Notes: generated by a model not told the origin, from the sequence alone. A DNA stretch of 64,000 nt from a virus (IMGVR_UViG_3300023179_000016:1-64000), one strand, 5' to 3'; shown: positions 11,101 to 18,161, counted from the first letter of the stretch. Numbers and translations are program-made.

Positions 11101-11394
11101 TTAACAGCCGTACCGTATGACTCCTTCAATGAATCTGCTACAGCCACTGTGCGATATTATACGGCAAATCCAACTACGTTAGGTACTACAGTAGGAGCAT
11201 TGCATACCGAAAAATTAATAATTCCCTCTACTGGCGCTACAGTAGAAGACTCATTGGTTTGGTCTACTATAGAGGCAACCACCATGCAAGACATAACTCT
11301 TCGTTCTTCTAATGAAGTTCTTGCCTTGAATTTTGGTGGGGTTACTTCAGCTGGAAATCTAATGAACGTAGATGTTGTTTGGACCGAGGAGTAA
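8110..11394 (+). CDS. Large virion protein with internal repeats
   Basis: 1094 residues from ATG 8110; AAGGTG at 8099-8104 gives ideal spacing, so this start is preferred to the in-frame GTG at 8104. Residues 190-262 carry a 28-residue repeat (core TANNLDIRDLTFATDKVDVS). The centre (about 400-620) looks like a lectin-like sandwich. The segment around residue 720-890 (D-D-F-S-G-I-S-L-S-P-D-W-V) resembles concanavalin-like domains. The C-terminus (about 935-1094) is a separate beta domain. It is probably a fibre, baseplate-wedge or decoration protein that contacts the cell surface. Family not identified. Confidence 0.65.
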   Translation: MLEKRLIAVSPQSFIADGGSDGLISVNDTSLFKVKQEVIITATSLPTLDQIEIKRIINSNVMFVGPKGGNIDSRINVSAYTLILSAKISANEQKRPSIPFEEYTRAVYDEEPIVADRVVSVDKHGQYYTVDNPLPVQLSDGSLNIGTVNAELEVQLSHKDGYPNTGDVADSVRIGDGTETLAINADGSINANATVTANNLDIRDLTFATDKVDVSGSNVNATVTANNLDIRDLTFATDKVDVSGSNVNATVTANNLDIRDLNHTQDSIKIGDGIDFLAINSDGSINTNTEISATDGDNIGLQVQQRNLTPDDTKYNKKVTAVTGSGTYGDTTSLDVSLHDQNGNAYTTLNPLPVNSTAILNKLSAPLDFFGNQSVSIRTNQIEVQLDDINWTNFIDAINVSTGSASQANGQVTLTTGTNANGRYAIISKDFVKYRPNSEVGWGFTWAFPTVSIIGVTLRIGATDDATTWANSVFFSHEDGIFSLKYSRNGTIIFSAQRSSWLDPCNGAAGSAYVDFAGNPVVMDISKDQLSRIRAGLFGHAGFIVEILAPNQTWVTIYRHTNINDASVPVFSNFDLKVAAEVKKVAAGSGVYTLSSACWAGWAGSQLIRLSDPISDRSLTQITRTIIEGKSSSGGGTFIPVKVNPSGSLEVSLGDIAGVTGQDTMANSLPVTIASDQTPVDAGVVLGDQYTPNIPDTGTTQTRLLTDPDNQLKIRGNMLTDEGTYRDDFSGISLSPDWVVSTNGSASYSVGSSLLTLSSGVTSGNRVTAVYAGDYGPISLRTNFSISNRSANQVVTVGFQDSGAGAYFEFTGTNNTQLRCITQSSTDPTDFQITAINYFNGSNSSQSHEYYIEVQPDQVSFLLDQQLIAQHRLHLPGPYDVVDLNLEVLNTGAATNTNIVFDYIYLINQDSIQINNSFDGDSLPIRQKTGFISTYAAATANFTYAANGTDIFTITGSNSKVVKIKHISVDGTQTATATRTVSLIKRSSQNVGGTFTNLTAVPYDSFNESATATVRYYTANPTTLGTTVGALHTEKLIIPSTGATVEDSLVWSTIEATTMQDITLRSSNEVLALNFGGVTSAGNLMNVDVVWTEE
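8683..8894 (+). repeat. 84-bp in-frame tandem repeat, about 2.5 copies
   Basis: Units begin at 8683, 8767 and 8851 and differ by only one or two bases, so they are recent duplications. Confidence 0.9.
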
Positions 11395-11400
11395 TCATTT

Positions 11401-11727
11401 ATGACTATTAGAGAAATATCATACATCTGGAAAAATTTTACATCTAATTTAAATAGACATGGATTACCGCTACCGACTATTAGAGATCCTAAGACGGGTA
11501 AGGGAAGTATTTCTCTAACACTGGTATTTGTTAGCTTTAATACAGTTCTTGTGGGACTTGTTGGCAAATGGTCTGGTGCTTTAGGTGGAATTGATATTGC
11601 TCAAGCATTAAATTTATTTTATGCTTGTGCGGCTCTTTATTGGGGCAGAAAGTTTCAAGGTAAAGATGCTAATTTTGGTGACTCTGAGGGCGTTAAGCAA
11701 GACGGCGACACGTACACTAAAAACTAG
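11401..11727 (+). CDS. Two-helix membrane protein, holin-like
   Basis: 108 residues. Two hydrophobic segments (about 37-57 and 67-82) are separated by a short polar turn, with a polar, charged C-terminus. Before the first helix is R-D-P-K-T-G-K, a pattern I recall from small membrane proteins next to phage tail genes. Size and topology would fit a class II holin, but no endolysin gene is visible nearby, so this is only one possibility. It follows the large virion gene after 6 bases. Confidence 0.55.
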   Translation: MTIREISYIWKNFTSNLNRHGLPLPTIRDPKTGKGSISLTLVFVSFNTVLVGLVGKWSGALGGIDIAQALNLFYACAALYWGRKFQGKDANFGDSEGVKQDGDTYTKN

Positions 11728-11912
11728 TCTTCCTTTGCCTCATCGTCTTCTTTAGATATCAGAGATTGCAGCTCATATAATGCACCAACTAATTGATGCA
11801 TTCTCACTTCTATTTCTGACAATCTTGATTCTAATGTTTTCTTTTCGTCTTGAAGATCGTATATCTTTTGCGATATAAGGTTTATTCGTTCTTTTATCTT
11901 ATCATTTAGCAT
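11724..11912 (-). CDS. Small coiled-coil protein
   Basis: 62 residues, almost entirely one predicted coiled coil (I-x-D-L-x-D-E-K-K-x-L-E-S-R-L-S-E-I-E), with an acidic tail. It overlaps the upstream gene by 11 bases, so it is probably translationally coupled. Its stop overlaps the stop of the convergent plus-strand gene. Function unknown. Confidence 0.6.
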   Translation of the reverse strand: MLNDKIKERINLISQKIYDLQDEKKTLESRLSEIEVRMHQLVGALYELQSLISKEDDEAKED

Positions 11913-12498
11913 TTTTGTCTCTTTTAGACCTAGAAAGTCTAACGCCTGTCCATTTAAACTCGCCTTCCGTAGTGGAGGTAAGTAAGATCATTTCTGAATT
12001 GTACCAATCAGGCTTATTGCTATTGGTCCATATTGGTTCTTTCGCATCGTGCTCCCATTTATATATCATTGTCATTTTATACGCCATCACGGGATCTTCT
12101 ATTTGTTTATAGGGCGTGCAATTTGCAAACGGCGTCAATTCGCCAATGGGTATAAAATTTGCTCCCCTCGTCAAAACGGGGATGTTATACGACATGCAGT
12201 GATCCGTGCCCCTCCTGCCCTTTATCTCGTTTATGAGGGCGATGGTATGATTTAATAGCCATTCATAATTGCTTCTGCTCTCTTTTACCCATAGGCAACT
12301 AGGATGCTTCTGCCACGCTTTTGTCTTAAAAGGGTTGCCGGATATCTTAGATATCGGCAGATCTGCAGTAGATCCGCCATGATGCGCTATGGCATTGGCC
12401 AATAGAGATGCAGACTCTATGATCATCTTATTGACCCTGAGATCATCTAAGTTCTGTGCTGATGTTTTAGGATCAAAATCGGTGGAAAAAATATTCAT
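11902..12498 (-). CDS. Conserved phage protein of unknown function
   Basis: 198 residues. The start N-I-F-S-T-D-F-D-P-x-x-S-A-x-x-L-D-D-x-R-V-N-K-M-I-I-E-S-A matches a family I recall from many T4-like phages, usually with D-x-D-P-x-x-A-A and a K-H-x-x-K-M-I-x-E-x-A motif. Conserved His, Trp and Asp residues later (K-H-P-S-C-L-W, N-Y-x-W-L) suggest an enzyme. No activity is assigned. GGAGG precedes the ATG. Confidence 0.65.
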   Translation of the reverse strand: MNIFSTDFDPKTSAQNLDDLRVNKMIIESASLLANAIAHHGGSTADLPISKISGNPFKTKAWQKHPSCLWVKESRSNYEWLLNHTIALINEIKGRRGTDHCMSYNIPVLTRGANFIPIGELTPFANCTPYKQIEDPVMAYKMTMIYKWEHDAKEPIWTNSNKPDWYNSEMILLTSTTEGEFKWTGVRLSRSKRDKNAK

Positions 12499-12609
12499 AT
12501 TTACCTCCGCAAATCATTATACAAATCAATTGTATATCTATGCCTTTGCCTAATCAGCACTCTATGATATGATAGGTGTATGTAATTTTAATGTTTTGCA
12601 ATTCGTTTT

Positions 12610-13011
12610 ATGGCTAAAGATACAGAAGATAAGCTAAGCTACATACAAGAAAAGATTGACGATGTCGATAGTTGTGTAAAGAACATCGATAAAGAGTTGG
12701 CCCTTCAGAAAGCCGCTTTCGACGATCATTTAAAGCAGGACGAAAGAATGTATGAAGAGTTCAAGCGCATGAACGACATTCTCCAGCAAAACACGGACTC
12801 CTTAAAAGAACACATGCATAGAACCGAATTGCTAGAGTCGCTGGTCCAAAAGATGGACGTTAGACTCAGTCCGTTAGAGATACAGAACATAGAAGCGCAA
12901 GCTATAAAAGCTTATAGAAATAGTGCCATCGTTAAGTTTGCTAAGATTGTTGGTATAGTTGCAGGCTTAGTGGGCGTAATCGCGACTATATGGCCACTAT
13001 TTAAACACTAA
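12610..13011 (+). CDS. Coiled-coil protein with C-terminal membrane anchor
   Basis: 133 residues. Residues 1-95 form a long charged coiled coil. Residues 108-128 are one hydrophobic helix (F-A-K-I-V-G-I-V-A-G-L-V-G-V-I-A-T-I-W) followed by a short basic tail. The layout resembles haemolysin-XhlA-type or spanin-like lysis accessories, but no family motif was found. A weak extended -10 element (TGATATGAT) lies about 40 bases upstream. Confidence 0.55.
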   Translation: MAKDTEDKLSYIQEKIDDVDSCVKNIDKELALQKAAFDDHLKQDERMYEEFKRMNDILQQNTDSLKEHMHRTELLESLVQKMDVRLSPLEIQNIEAQAIKAYRNSAIVKFAKIVGIVAGLVGVIATIWPLFKH

Positions 13012-13020
13012 ATAAATTCA

Positions 13021-13029
13021 TGATATAAT
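13021..13029 (+). promoter_or_regulatory. Extended -10 promoter
   Basis: TGATATAAT lies 19 bases before the ATG at 13049, followed by a GTAGGAG ribosome binding site. Confidence 0.6.
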
Positions 13030-13048
13030 CTATACTGTAGGAGTATAT

Positions 13049-13336
13049 ATGTTAACTGCAAAGACCAAAAAACGCCTCATCAACGCTCTAACTAGAAAGA
13101 GCCTGGCTGATGAATTAGAAGCCGCACTTGCTGCAAGCGCGCCATTGAGTGCTAAACTTAAGCGGGCAATTGAAGTTGCACTTGCTAGTAAAAAGGCTGC
13201 ATTAGATTTAATAGCAGCTGTTCAAACCGCTGGAGCTCAATCTCTTAAATTAGATACCAAAAGACGCATAATTCAAGAGATGGCAAGCAAGACTGCGGGT
13301 AACGAAGTTATATCTCAGGCACAATCTGCCAACTAA
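13049..13336 (+). CDS. Small Ala/Lys-rich helical protein
   Basis: 95 residues, not recognised. It is helical, rich in Ala, Lys and Leu, and basic, with repeated A-L-A-A-S and K-R-x-I motifs and no hydrophobic segment. It has its own promoter, a strong ribosome binding site and a strong terminator, so it is a single-gene transcript and likely to be highly expressed. It could be a small nucleic-acid-binding or structural protein. Confidence 0.6.
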   Translation: MLTAKTKKRLINALTRKSLADELEAALAASAPLSAKLKRAIEVALASKKAALDLIAAVQTAGAQSLKLDTKRRIIQEMASKTAGNEVISQAQSAN

Positions 13337-13346
13337 TTAAATTAGT

Positions 13347-13763
13347 TTAGAGATGGGATGGGGACTCAAGAAATTTCTTGAGTCCCTTTATTTTTTCTTC
13401 TACAAAATATTTGTCGTTGAGCTTCCTGTTTCTTCCTGATGGGTGCGGCATATGATAAAAGCTCAACTGTAGCAGTGTCAATGCCCTTGCAGCGCTATTG
13501 CCCAACGCTATTAATTTATAGTTGTTGCGCTCATCTAATGATTTTTTAAGTCTAATCGCAGACTCCCTTATGTCTTTTGCCGACAGAGGCTTATTATCTT
13601 TAGTTTTAAGATCGCTTAGATTAAGATACTCTATAGATAGTTCTACATCTAATCTTTTTATCCATGAATCTAATACCCTCCTAGATAGAGTATCGTTATC
13701 AAAAGGTCTATTAGTAGAGGAAGAATTGCTGGGATTTGAACCGATAAAGATTATTCTTGTCAT
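13347..13763 (-). CDS. Uracil-DNA-glycosylase-superfamily-like protein
   Basis: 138 residues. It has the two signatures of the uracil-DNA-glycosylase fold: an N-terminal strand then G-S-N-P-S-N-S (family G-x-N-P-S), and a C-terminal H-P-S-G-R-N-R loop, with A-L-G-N-S-A-A between them. It is shorter than classical enzymes (200 or more residues), like small phage and bacterial members. Beside the dCMP deaminase it would fit repair of deaminated DNA or removal of uracil, but activity is not certain. It overlaps the deaminase stop by 4 bases. Confidence 0.6.
   Translation of the reverse strand: MTRIIFIGSNPSNSSSTNRPFDNDTLSRRVLDSWIKRLDVELSIEYLNLSDLKTKDNKPLSAKDIRESAIRLKKSLDERNNYKLIALGNSAARALTLLQLSFYHMPHPSGRNRKLNDKYFVEEKIKGLKKFLESPSHL
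13361..13386 (+). terminator. Rho-independent terminator
   Basis: A 26-base perfect palindrome (GGGACTCAAG... to ...CTTGAGTCCC) followed by TTTATTTTTT. It lies inside the 3' end of the convergent minus-strand gene. Confidence 0.85.
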
Positions 13764-14266
13764 CTTTTTTTATGCTTGTTGGCTATTTTACGTTTAGTTT
13801 TTGGCTTGTTCAATAGGTAGGTCAAATAATAATAGCCTGTGTCTTTACAGAACATGTAATCCACAGCCAGATCGTCCATATGAAGTATATCTTGCCAATC
13901 TCTATATAGAGACTTGGCGATAACCTGCGTAATGCCGCAGCTAAACAACATACGCATGCACAGTCGACATGGCGTGTGAGTACATATAAGCGTAGTATTT
14001 TGCGTACCTATTCCATGCTTCGCGCAATTAAATATCAAGTTCTGTTCTGCGTGTAGTATGTATTCATACTTATCTGGTCTCTTTGACGGCAGTTCGTCAT
14101 CTTGAGCTCCGCGTATAAAACCGTTGTATCCGGTTGCAACTATAGCGCTGGAATCATTCTTTATTAGAATTGCACCGACCTGCGTCTCTTCATCATGAGA
14201 TCTTTGAGAGACTATGTCGGCCATGTTCATGAAATTCTCTATCTTAGAGATTCTTTTTCTAGACAT
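13760..14266 (-). CDS. dCMP deaminase
   Basis: 168 residues from the ATG at 14266 (an upstream in-frame ATG at 14311 would lie inside the previous gene). Zinc-site motifs are complete: H-A-E-Q-N and P-C-R-L-C. E-E-T-Q-V-G-A-I-L and G-Y-N-G-F-I-R-G-A are the usual substrate-loop motifs of deoxycytidylate deaminases. The product, dUMP, feeds thymidylate synthesis, and thymidylate-synthase-type genes lie close by. The last 15 residues are very basic. The start overlaps the previous stop as ATGTCTAG. Confidence 0.9.
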   Translation of the reverse strand: MSRKRISKIENFMNMADIVSQRSHDEETQVGAILIKNDSSAIVATGYNGFIRGAQDDELPSKRPDKYEYILHAEQNLIFNCAKHGIGTQNTTLICTHTPCRLCMRMLFSCGITQVIAKSLYRDWQDILHMDDLAVDYMFCKDTGYYYLTYLLNKPKTKRKIANKHKKR

Positions 14267-14555
14267 CGTCTTCTGTCTCCGTGGTTCCGTATATCGGAGA
14301 ATTTTCTTCATCGATCTTGTCTAGATAGTCGCTAGACTCTACAAAACTTTTTTGATCGACTTTGACCGGCTTTAACACTTTCACTTTAAACATCTTCTTA
14401 ATCTTGCCTCTTACCGGACAAATTATTTCTATCTCCTTCTCTACTATCTCTAGTATATTGGGATCTGCGGTTTTAGTTTTCTTTTGTTTAGTGCTTTTTT
14501 TCATTTTCTTTTTCTTCTTGGGTTTTTTCTTCTTGGTTTTTTTTACGGTTTCCAT
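14259..14555 (-). CDS. Lysine-rich small protein
   Basis: 98 residues. Residues 2-30 are almost only Lys with some Thr and Pro. The centre carries I-C-P-V-R-G-K and the C-terminus is acidic. A cationic tail of this kind suggests nucleic-acid binding. It overlaps both neighbours (13 bases upstream, 8 bases downstream) in a coupled operon. Family unknown. Confidence 0.55.
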   Translation of the reverse strand: METVKKTKKKKPKKKKKMKKSTKQKKTKTADPNILEIVEKEIEIICPVRGKIKKMFKVKVLKPVKVDQKSFVESSDYLDKIDEENSPIYGTTETEDDV

Positions 14556-15076
14556 TCTGCCTCTATTATCTGTTGTATGGCTCTTGAATATGATTCTATT
14601 AATTTAGAGCTATTTTTGTATGCGAATTTGCACCATTCATTATACGAACCATGAACAATGAGTGTAGTGTATATATTTATGGGTGTCAATATTTGACTTA
14701 TGTCGCTGTCTGCGCCGTCGGCTCTATAAGCCTTGGGATTTATCATTAAAGCCTGCGTAGTCCTATCTATATCGTCAGATATTAGATCGTTCAACTGACG
14801 ATCTTTAGTACCTATCTCATGAGATTTAGGTATGAACGCCTCCAACTCCGGGGATGGTTTAGTGCCTATTATCTTAAAGTTGTATTTTGATAGAGTTAAT
14901 TGAATAAAAATTGGGCACTTCAACACGAGTGTCAAAGTGCCCAATTCTTCTATGGAAGAGGGATAATCGCCGCCAAAAAATTCTTGGCCGATATCGCGTA
15001 ATTTTTTAGTAGTATTACTGCTATCTATTAGACCTACATAGCCCTTATCAAGGACTGGTATCTTGCTTATCAGCAT
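14543..15076 (-). CDS. Degenerate ThyX-like paralogue
   Basis: 177 residues. It aligns by eye with the intact ThyX of this window (40146-40826). The stretch S-S-I-E-E-L-G-T-L-T-L-V-L-K matches S-P-F-E-M-A-S-M-T-L-Q-I-K. The end L-T-P-I-N-I-Y-T-T-L-I-V-H-G-S-Y-N-E-W matches L-P-L-G-T-A-T-T-L-Y-M-S-G-S-I-R-S-W. The ThyX signature R-H-R-x-x-S-x-x-E-x-S-x-R is replaced by S-K-Y-N-F with nothing resembling E-x-S-x-R-Y after it. It should not be a normal thymidylate synthase. It may be a regulator, a partner subunit or an enzyme with a new substrate. It overlaps both neighbours. Confidence 0.6.
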   Translation of the reverse strand: MLISKIPVLDKGYVGLIDSSNTTKKLRDIGQEFFGGDYPSSIEELGTLTLVLKCPIFIQLTLSKYNFKIIGTKPSPELEAFIPKSHEIGTKDRQLNDLISDDIDRTTQALMINPKAYRADGADSDISQILTPINIYTTLIVHGSYNEWCKFAYKNSSKLIESYSRAIQQIIEAEWKP

Positions 15077-15500
15077 CTGTGTTTTCTATCTTTTTGGGCA
15101 AATTTTCTTGAGAAGAATCAATTATGTTTGCCTTGCATGTATAGGTTTTAACTTCGTCAAATACACCACCTAACATAGATTCAGTCACGATATCTTCATA
15201 GTGCGCTTCTATGTAATCGACTGTGTTCTCGTCCAAGATTTTAGCTGGCTTGTCCTGCTCTCTTTCCAAGATTACGACTTTAGCATGATGTTGGTGATTT
15301 CTCCACATCAAGCCAACGTTCTCGCACATCTCCTCAAACGAGAATGGGCCCTTGATAGTGGAACAGACAAATTTAGGTCCACTTCTATCACCCTGATTTA
15401 CCGCAACCACATATTGTTTATTCTTGAGATCGCTAAGATCCATCGTCTCAAGTTCTGCGATAAAATCTTCACCTGTCTTGACCGGCAATGTATTTTCCAT
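15048..15500 (-). CDS. Hypothetical protein
   Basis: 150 residues, not recognised. Acidic with mixed alpha/beta. The central part S-F-E-E-M-C-E-N-V-G-L-M-W-R-N-H-Q-H-H-A-K is His-rich and might bind metal. The C-terminal 20 residues are low-complexity and charged. A CCGA-TATA promoter lies just upstream, inside the end of the preceding gene. Confidence 0.55.
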   Translation of the reverse strand: MENTLPVKTGEDFIAELETMDLSDLKNKQYVVAVNQGDRSGPKFVCSTIKGPFSFEEMCENVGLMWRNHQHHAKVVILEREQDKPAKILDENTVDYIEAHYEDIVTESMLGGVFDEVKTYTCKANIIDSSQENLPKKIENTDADKQDTSP

Positions 15501-15510
15501 AGATATCTCC

Positions 15511-15528
15511 GATATATTATATATTCGG
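15511..15528 (-). promoter_or_regulatory. CCGA-TATA promoter
   Basis: On the minus strand CCGAATATATAATATATC starts 28 bases before the ATG at 15500, followed by a GGAG ribosome site. It is one of many copies of this motif in the window. Confidence 0.6.
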
Positions 15529-16290
15529 ATCTTTGAGTTCTTTATATGAGCGGGGTCTAGCCGTATAGAACACTTTATTACATAAGTCTTTTCTAGAAAT
15601 AAGAACTTCTTTGTTTAGGGAATTTATGGCCCGCGCCACATATTTACCCTTGATACTATTGGAAGAATACTTGGGATAAACTTCCAATATTGTCAGGCAG
15701 TTGTTTACAGATCGCCATATTGAGGCACCAACTTTTATGTGATTACTGATAAATTTATTTAATTTAACAGGGTTATCTATCCTAATAGATATAGACTTAT
15801 TGTGCTTGGCTATCTCTCTATGTAGCTTAGATTTTGATTTAAGTACGGCGCATGGGTCATAGTTTTCTATGTCTCCCATTATTATAGCATCTGCGTAGTC
15901 GGGATCAATCATGTAAGTTAACGTAGAGCCTCGCGATGAATTGTTGCTTGGCACGACACTAATTAAATTAGTGGTGTCTGAATAATCTAGTTGGCTAAAA
16001 TCTAACATACTGTATAAAAAACCCGTAGGTCTTCCATTTTTAGAGAGTCTCTTGATATAAGGAAAACCTAATTTATCGATATATAGGACTCTATATTTTA
16101 TGACCGAACCGTATGCGTCTCTGACGTAATCTTTATTGTCTGTTCTTGCCACTAGATAATCACCCAGATTAAACTGGGCGACATGATCCAGCGCATTGAC
16201 GATTCTTTCTGTGATTAAAGCGCAGTCCTTGACATCTAAAAAATCGTCTGCCGAAGGTGGTTCTCCGTTTATACCCTTTAACTCATGCAT
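15517..16290 (-). CDS. Hypothetical protein
   Basis: 257 residues, not recognised. No signal peptide or membrane segment. It contains G-D-Y-L-V-A-R-T-D and a Y-R-V-L-Y-I-D-K-L-G-F-P-Y-I-K-R-L stretch that looks like a small beta-barrel (SH3- or KOW-like) around residues 43-85. It overlaps the ThyA-like gene by 8 bases, so it may be in the same transcript. Confidence 0.55.
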   Translation of the reverse strand: MHELKGINGEPPSADDFLDVKDCALITERIVNALDHVAQFNLGDYLVARTDNKDYVRDAYGSVIKYRVLYIDKLGFPYIKRLSKNGRPTGFLYSMLDFSQLDYSDTTNLISVVPSNNSSRGSTLTYMIDPDYADAIIMGDIENYDPCAVLKSKSKLHREIAKHNKSISIRIDNPVKLNKFISNHIKVGASIWRSVNNCLTILEVYPKYSSNSIKGKYVARAINSLNKEVLISRKDLCNKVFYTARPRSYKELKDPNI

Positions 16291-17080
16291 AATTTTTACC
16301 TAACATCTTAAGAACAGTCTGCGTATCTTTTTCATATATATGAATAGAATGGACTGTGTGCGTATATGTACCCATTTTTAAAGTAGGATATGCGTCTCTT
16401 AGATCTTCTACCATCTTGGGAATTAGACTGCAAAACCAAGGTAGATCATACACTAGACCTTTTACAAGATCATTACTTCGCATTACGATAGATAAGTTTA
16501 ATCTATCTTCTCTTATCAAGAATAATCCGTGCATGGTGCATGTCTGATCTTTATTTCCGAACCACTGGTGGTCCGGAAGAGAAAATCTAAGTATCGCCTG
16601 TCGAGTATCCTTATCTCTCTTAAGAGACTCTATGCACCACTCCCATGGAGTTCTTCTTATGGGCTTGGTAATATACAGTGCGCCTTCTTTGGAAGTAGAT
16701 TTTATTATCTCTTGCGGCACCTGTTCAAAATCAGATCCATGAGACTTATTTGCCCATATAAGGTGACCATACGCAGAATTAATAGTGCCGTCGGGGTTTG
16801 CAAGAGACAGCCAAAACTTACTGGCCTTGCCAAAATCTTCCGCTAGATTACTGCAGCTCTCATATAGTTCATTTTCTTTTATAGAGTAATTCTCTATAAC
16901 TTGATTTCTGGAGCTGTCTAAGGTCTTGAGAGGCAAACTATCCGGGCACAGCACTTTAAAAGTATAATCTAATTTCTCTCTTATAGGTTGCCCTCTGGGA
17001 GAAGACTTGATGTCAAAATTAAAATACACGTCCTCTAGGGTGCCGAGATATGCTTGACTAGGCGTCTCATATGATTTCAT
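16283..17080 (-). CDS. Thymidylate-synthase-family enzyme, probable dCMP hydroxymethylase
   Basis: 265 residues with the ThyA fold signatures: R-Q-A-I-L-R-F, the nucleophile loop Q-T-C-T-M-H, the R-S-N-D phosphate-binding motif, and T-H-T-V-H-S-I-H-I-Y-E. In ThyA the Asn of P-F-N-I-A contacts the uracil ring. Here the matching segment reads V-Y-D-L-P, so Asp replaces Asn. In T4 gp42, Asp at this position goes with dCMP specificity and 5-hydroxymethylation. An enzyme making hydroxymethyl-dCMP is therefore likelier than a normal thymidylate synthase. The family assignment is firm; the substrate is inference. Confidence 0.75.
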   Translation of the reverse strand: MKSYETPSQAYLGTLEDVYFNFDIKSSPRGQPIREKLDYTFKVLCPDSLPLKTLDSSRNQVIENYSIKENELYESCSNLAEDFGKASKFWLSLANPDGTINSAYGHLIWANKSHGSDFEQVPQEIIKSTSKEGALYITKPIRRTPWEWCIESLKRDKDTRQAILRFSLPDHQWFGNKDQTCTMHGLFLIREDRLNLSIVMRSNDLVKGLVYDLPWFCSLIPKMVEDLRDAYPTLKMGTYTHTVHSIHIYEKDTQTVLKMLGKNYA

Positions 17081-17282
17081 CTATTTCGTCCCACATGTCG
17101 TAATGTTCTTTTTTAACAACTATTTCGTCTATGTCGTGACGAAATTTATACTGTCTATTCCAGTACCATACGACTAACTTTATCGATGTCGGCGAATCTT
17201 CGAGAACTTTCGTGACATCGATATCTATATCTATAGAGTTTTTATGTCTATATCTTTTAGGCGCCTTGAATTCTGTTATCAT
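17067..17282 (-). CDS. Hypothetical small protein
   Basis: 71 residues, not recognised. Beta-rich, with an alternating I-D-I-D-I-D-V run and a W-Y-W-N-R-Q-Y core, and an acidic end. It overlaps the ThyA-like gene by 14 bases and is probably co-translated with it. Confidence 0.5.
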   Translation of the reverse strand: MITEFKAPKRYRHKNSIDIDIDVTKVLEDSPTSIKLVVWYWNRQYKFRHDIDEIVVKKEHYDMWDEIDEII

Positions 17283-17283
17283 A

Positions 17284-17826
17284 TTAGTAAGGTAGACCTA
17301 TCTTAAGCAACAAAAAATCTTTGCCGTTGTTTGGTTCTTTTATTCCAGCATTTGATATGTGCTTGTAACATAGACTTATATTCGTACCGTTATTAGAATC
17401 TTTTATACCAATGCATACATCGTGAAAGAATTGAAAGTTAGACCCTAAATTATTGTCAGTTCTCCCTATCAGGCCGATACCATTAGCCAATGAGGCAATT
17501 AATATGTCGTTTGTTATTGTTGTTCCGAGCTGGATAGAGCCGTATGGATTATAGCCGATAGCATCCTTGTTTGGAAACATCCACATGCCAGTCTCCATCG
17601 ACCAATCGATGGTATTAAATGGTCTTATGTCTAGAATCTTATCTTTGTAGCCCAAAGATATTATCCTAGTGCTGGATGTGTTTCTAAGATCCATTCCGTT
17701 CTTTATGAACGTCTCGGATGCTTCAGACGTAGGAACTATCGATAGGATTGCGGTGATAGCTGCGACGATGAATATTAGTCGCCACTCTCTATTTCCCACA
17801 TGGTCTCTTCCAAGTTTGAGTGCCAT
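17284..17826 (-). CDS. PagL-like lipid A deacylase, outer-membrane protein
   Basis: Up to 180 residues. A hydrophobic segment (L-I-F-I-V-A-A-I-T-A-I-L-S) ending in S-E-A-S reads as a signal peptide. The C-terminal motif H-I-S-N-A-G-I-K-E-P-N-N-G followed by a final beta strand with terminal aromatic residue is the signature of PagL, whose catalytic His and Ser are the H and S here. The third catalytic position appears to hold Asp rather than Glu. PagL removes the 3-O acyl chain of lipid A. A GTG at 17799 has a better ribosome site (GGAAGAG) and may be the true start. Confidence 0.6.
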   Translation of the reverse strand: MALKLGRDHVGNREWRLIFIVAAITAILSIVPTSEASETFIKNGMDLRNTSSTRIISLGYKDKILDIRPFNTIDWSMETGMWMFPNKDAIGYNPYGSIQLGTTITNDILIASLANGIGLIGRTDNNLGSNFQFFHDVCIGIKDSNNGTNISLCYKHISNAGIKEPNNGKDFLLLKIGLPY

Positions 17827-18161
17827 ACGCCGTATCCATACCTCTTCTTAGTTAGACGTTTCATCAACTGACCTATCCTGTTGAATAGATGCTGATATAC
17901 GAACGTAGATTCTTTGACAGATTTACCTTCTTTTGTCCTATAGTCTGGATTATAGTTGTAAAGCGCTACGCAGACTTCTGTTCTCAGATGCTGCCTGATG
18001 TCATTTACGCACATGCCGGTGTTGCCGAGTGCCACTTCACCCTTATTCTTGATAGTAGAAGCTTCATTCCAATTCTTTACTACGTAATCTCTTATGTATT
18101 TCTCTACCATCGGTTCGTACTTCAATATATCGTCGTTATTTAATTTACGATCGCGCTTCAT
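17775..18161 (-). CDS. Possible sigma-factor-like protein
   Basis: 128 residues. The part L-R-T-E-V-C-V-A-L-Y-N-Y-N-P-D-Y followed by S-T-F-V-Y-Q-H-L-F-N-R-I-G-Q-L-M-K-R-L resembles sigma region 2 (pattern Y-x-P, then T-F/Y plus a basic helix). There is no region 4, as in short phage late sigma proteins. If correct it could direct RNA polymerase to the CCGA-TATA promoters. The likeness is weak; another DNA-binding role is possible. It overlaps both neighbours. Confidence 0.4.
   Translation of the reverse strand: MKRDRKLNNDDILKYEPMVEKYIRDYVVKNWNEASTIKNKGEVALGNTGMCVNDIRQHLRTEVCVALYNYNPDYRTKEGKSVKESTFVYQHLFNRIGQLMKRLTKKRYGYGVWHSNLEETMWEIESGD

Noticed and set aside
11401-13011. Complete lysis cassette
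   Set aside because: Holin-like and spanin-like membrane proteins are present, but no endolysin domain is visible in the window, so a cassette is not claimed.
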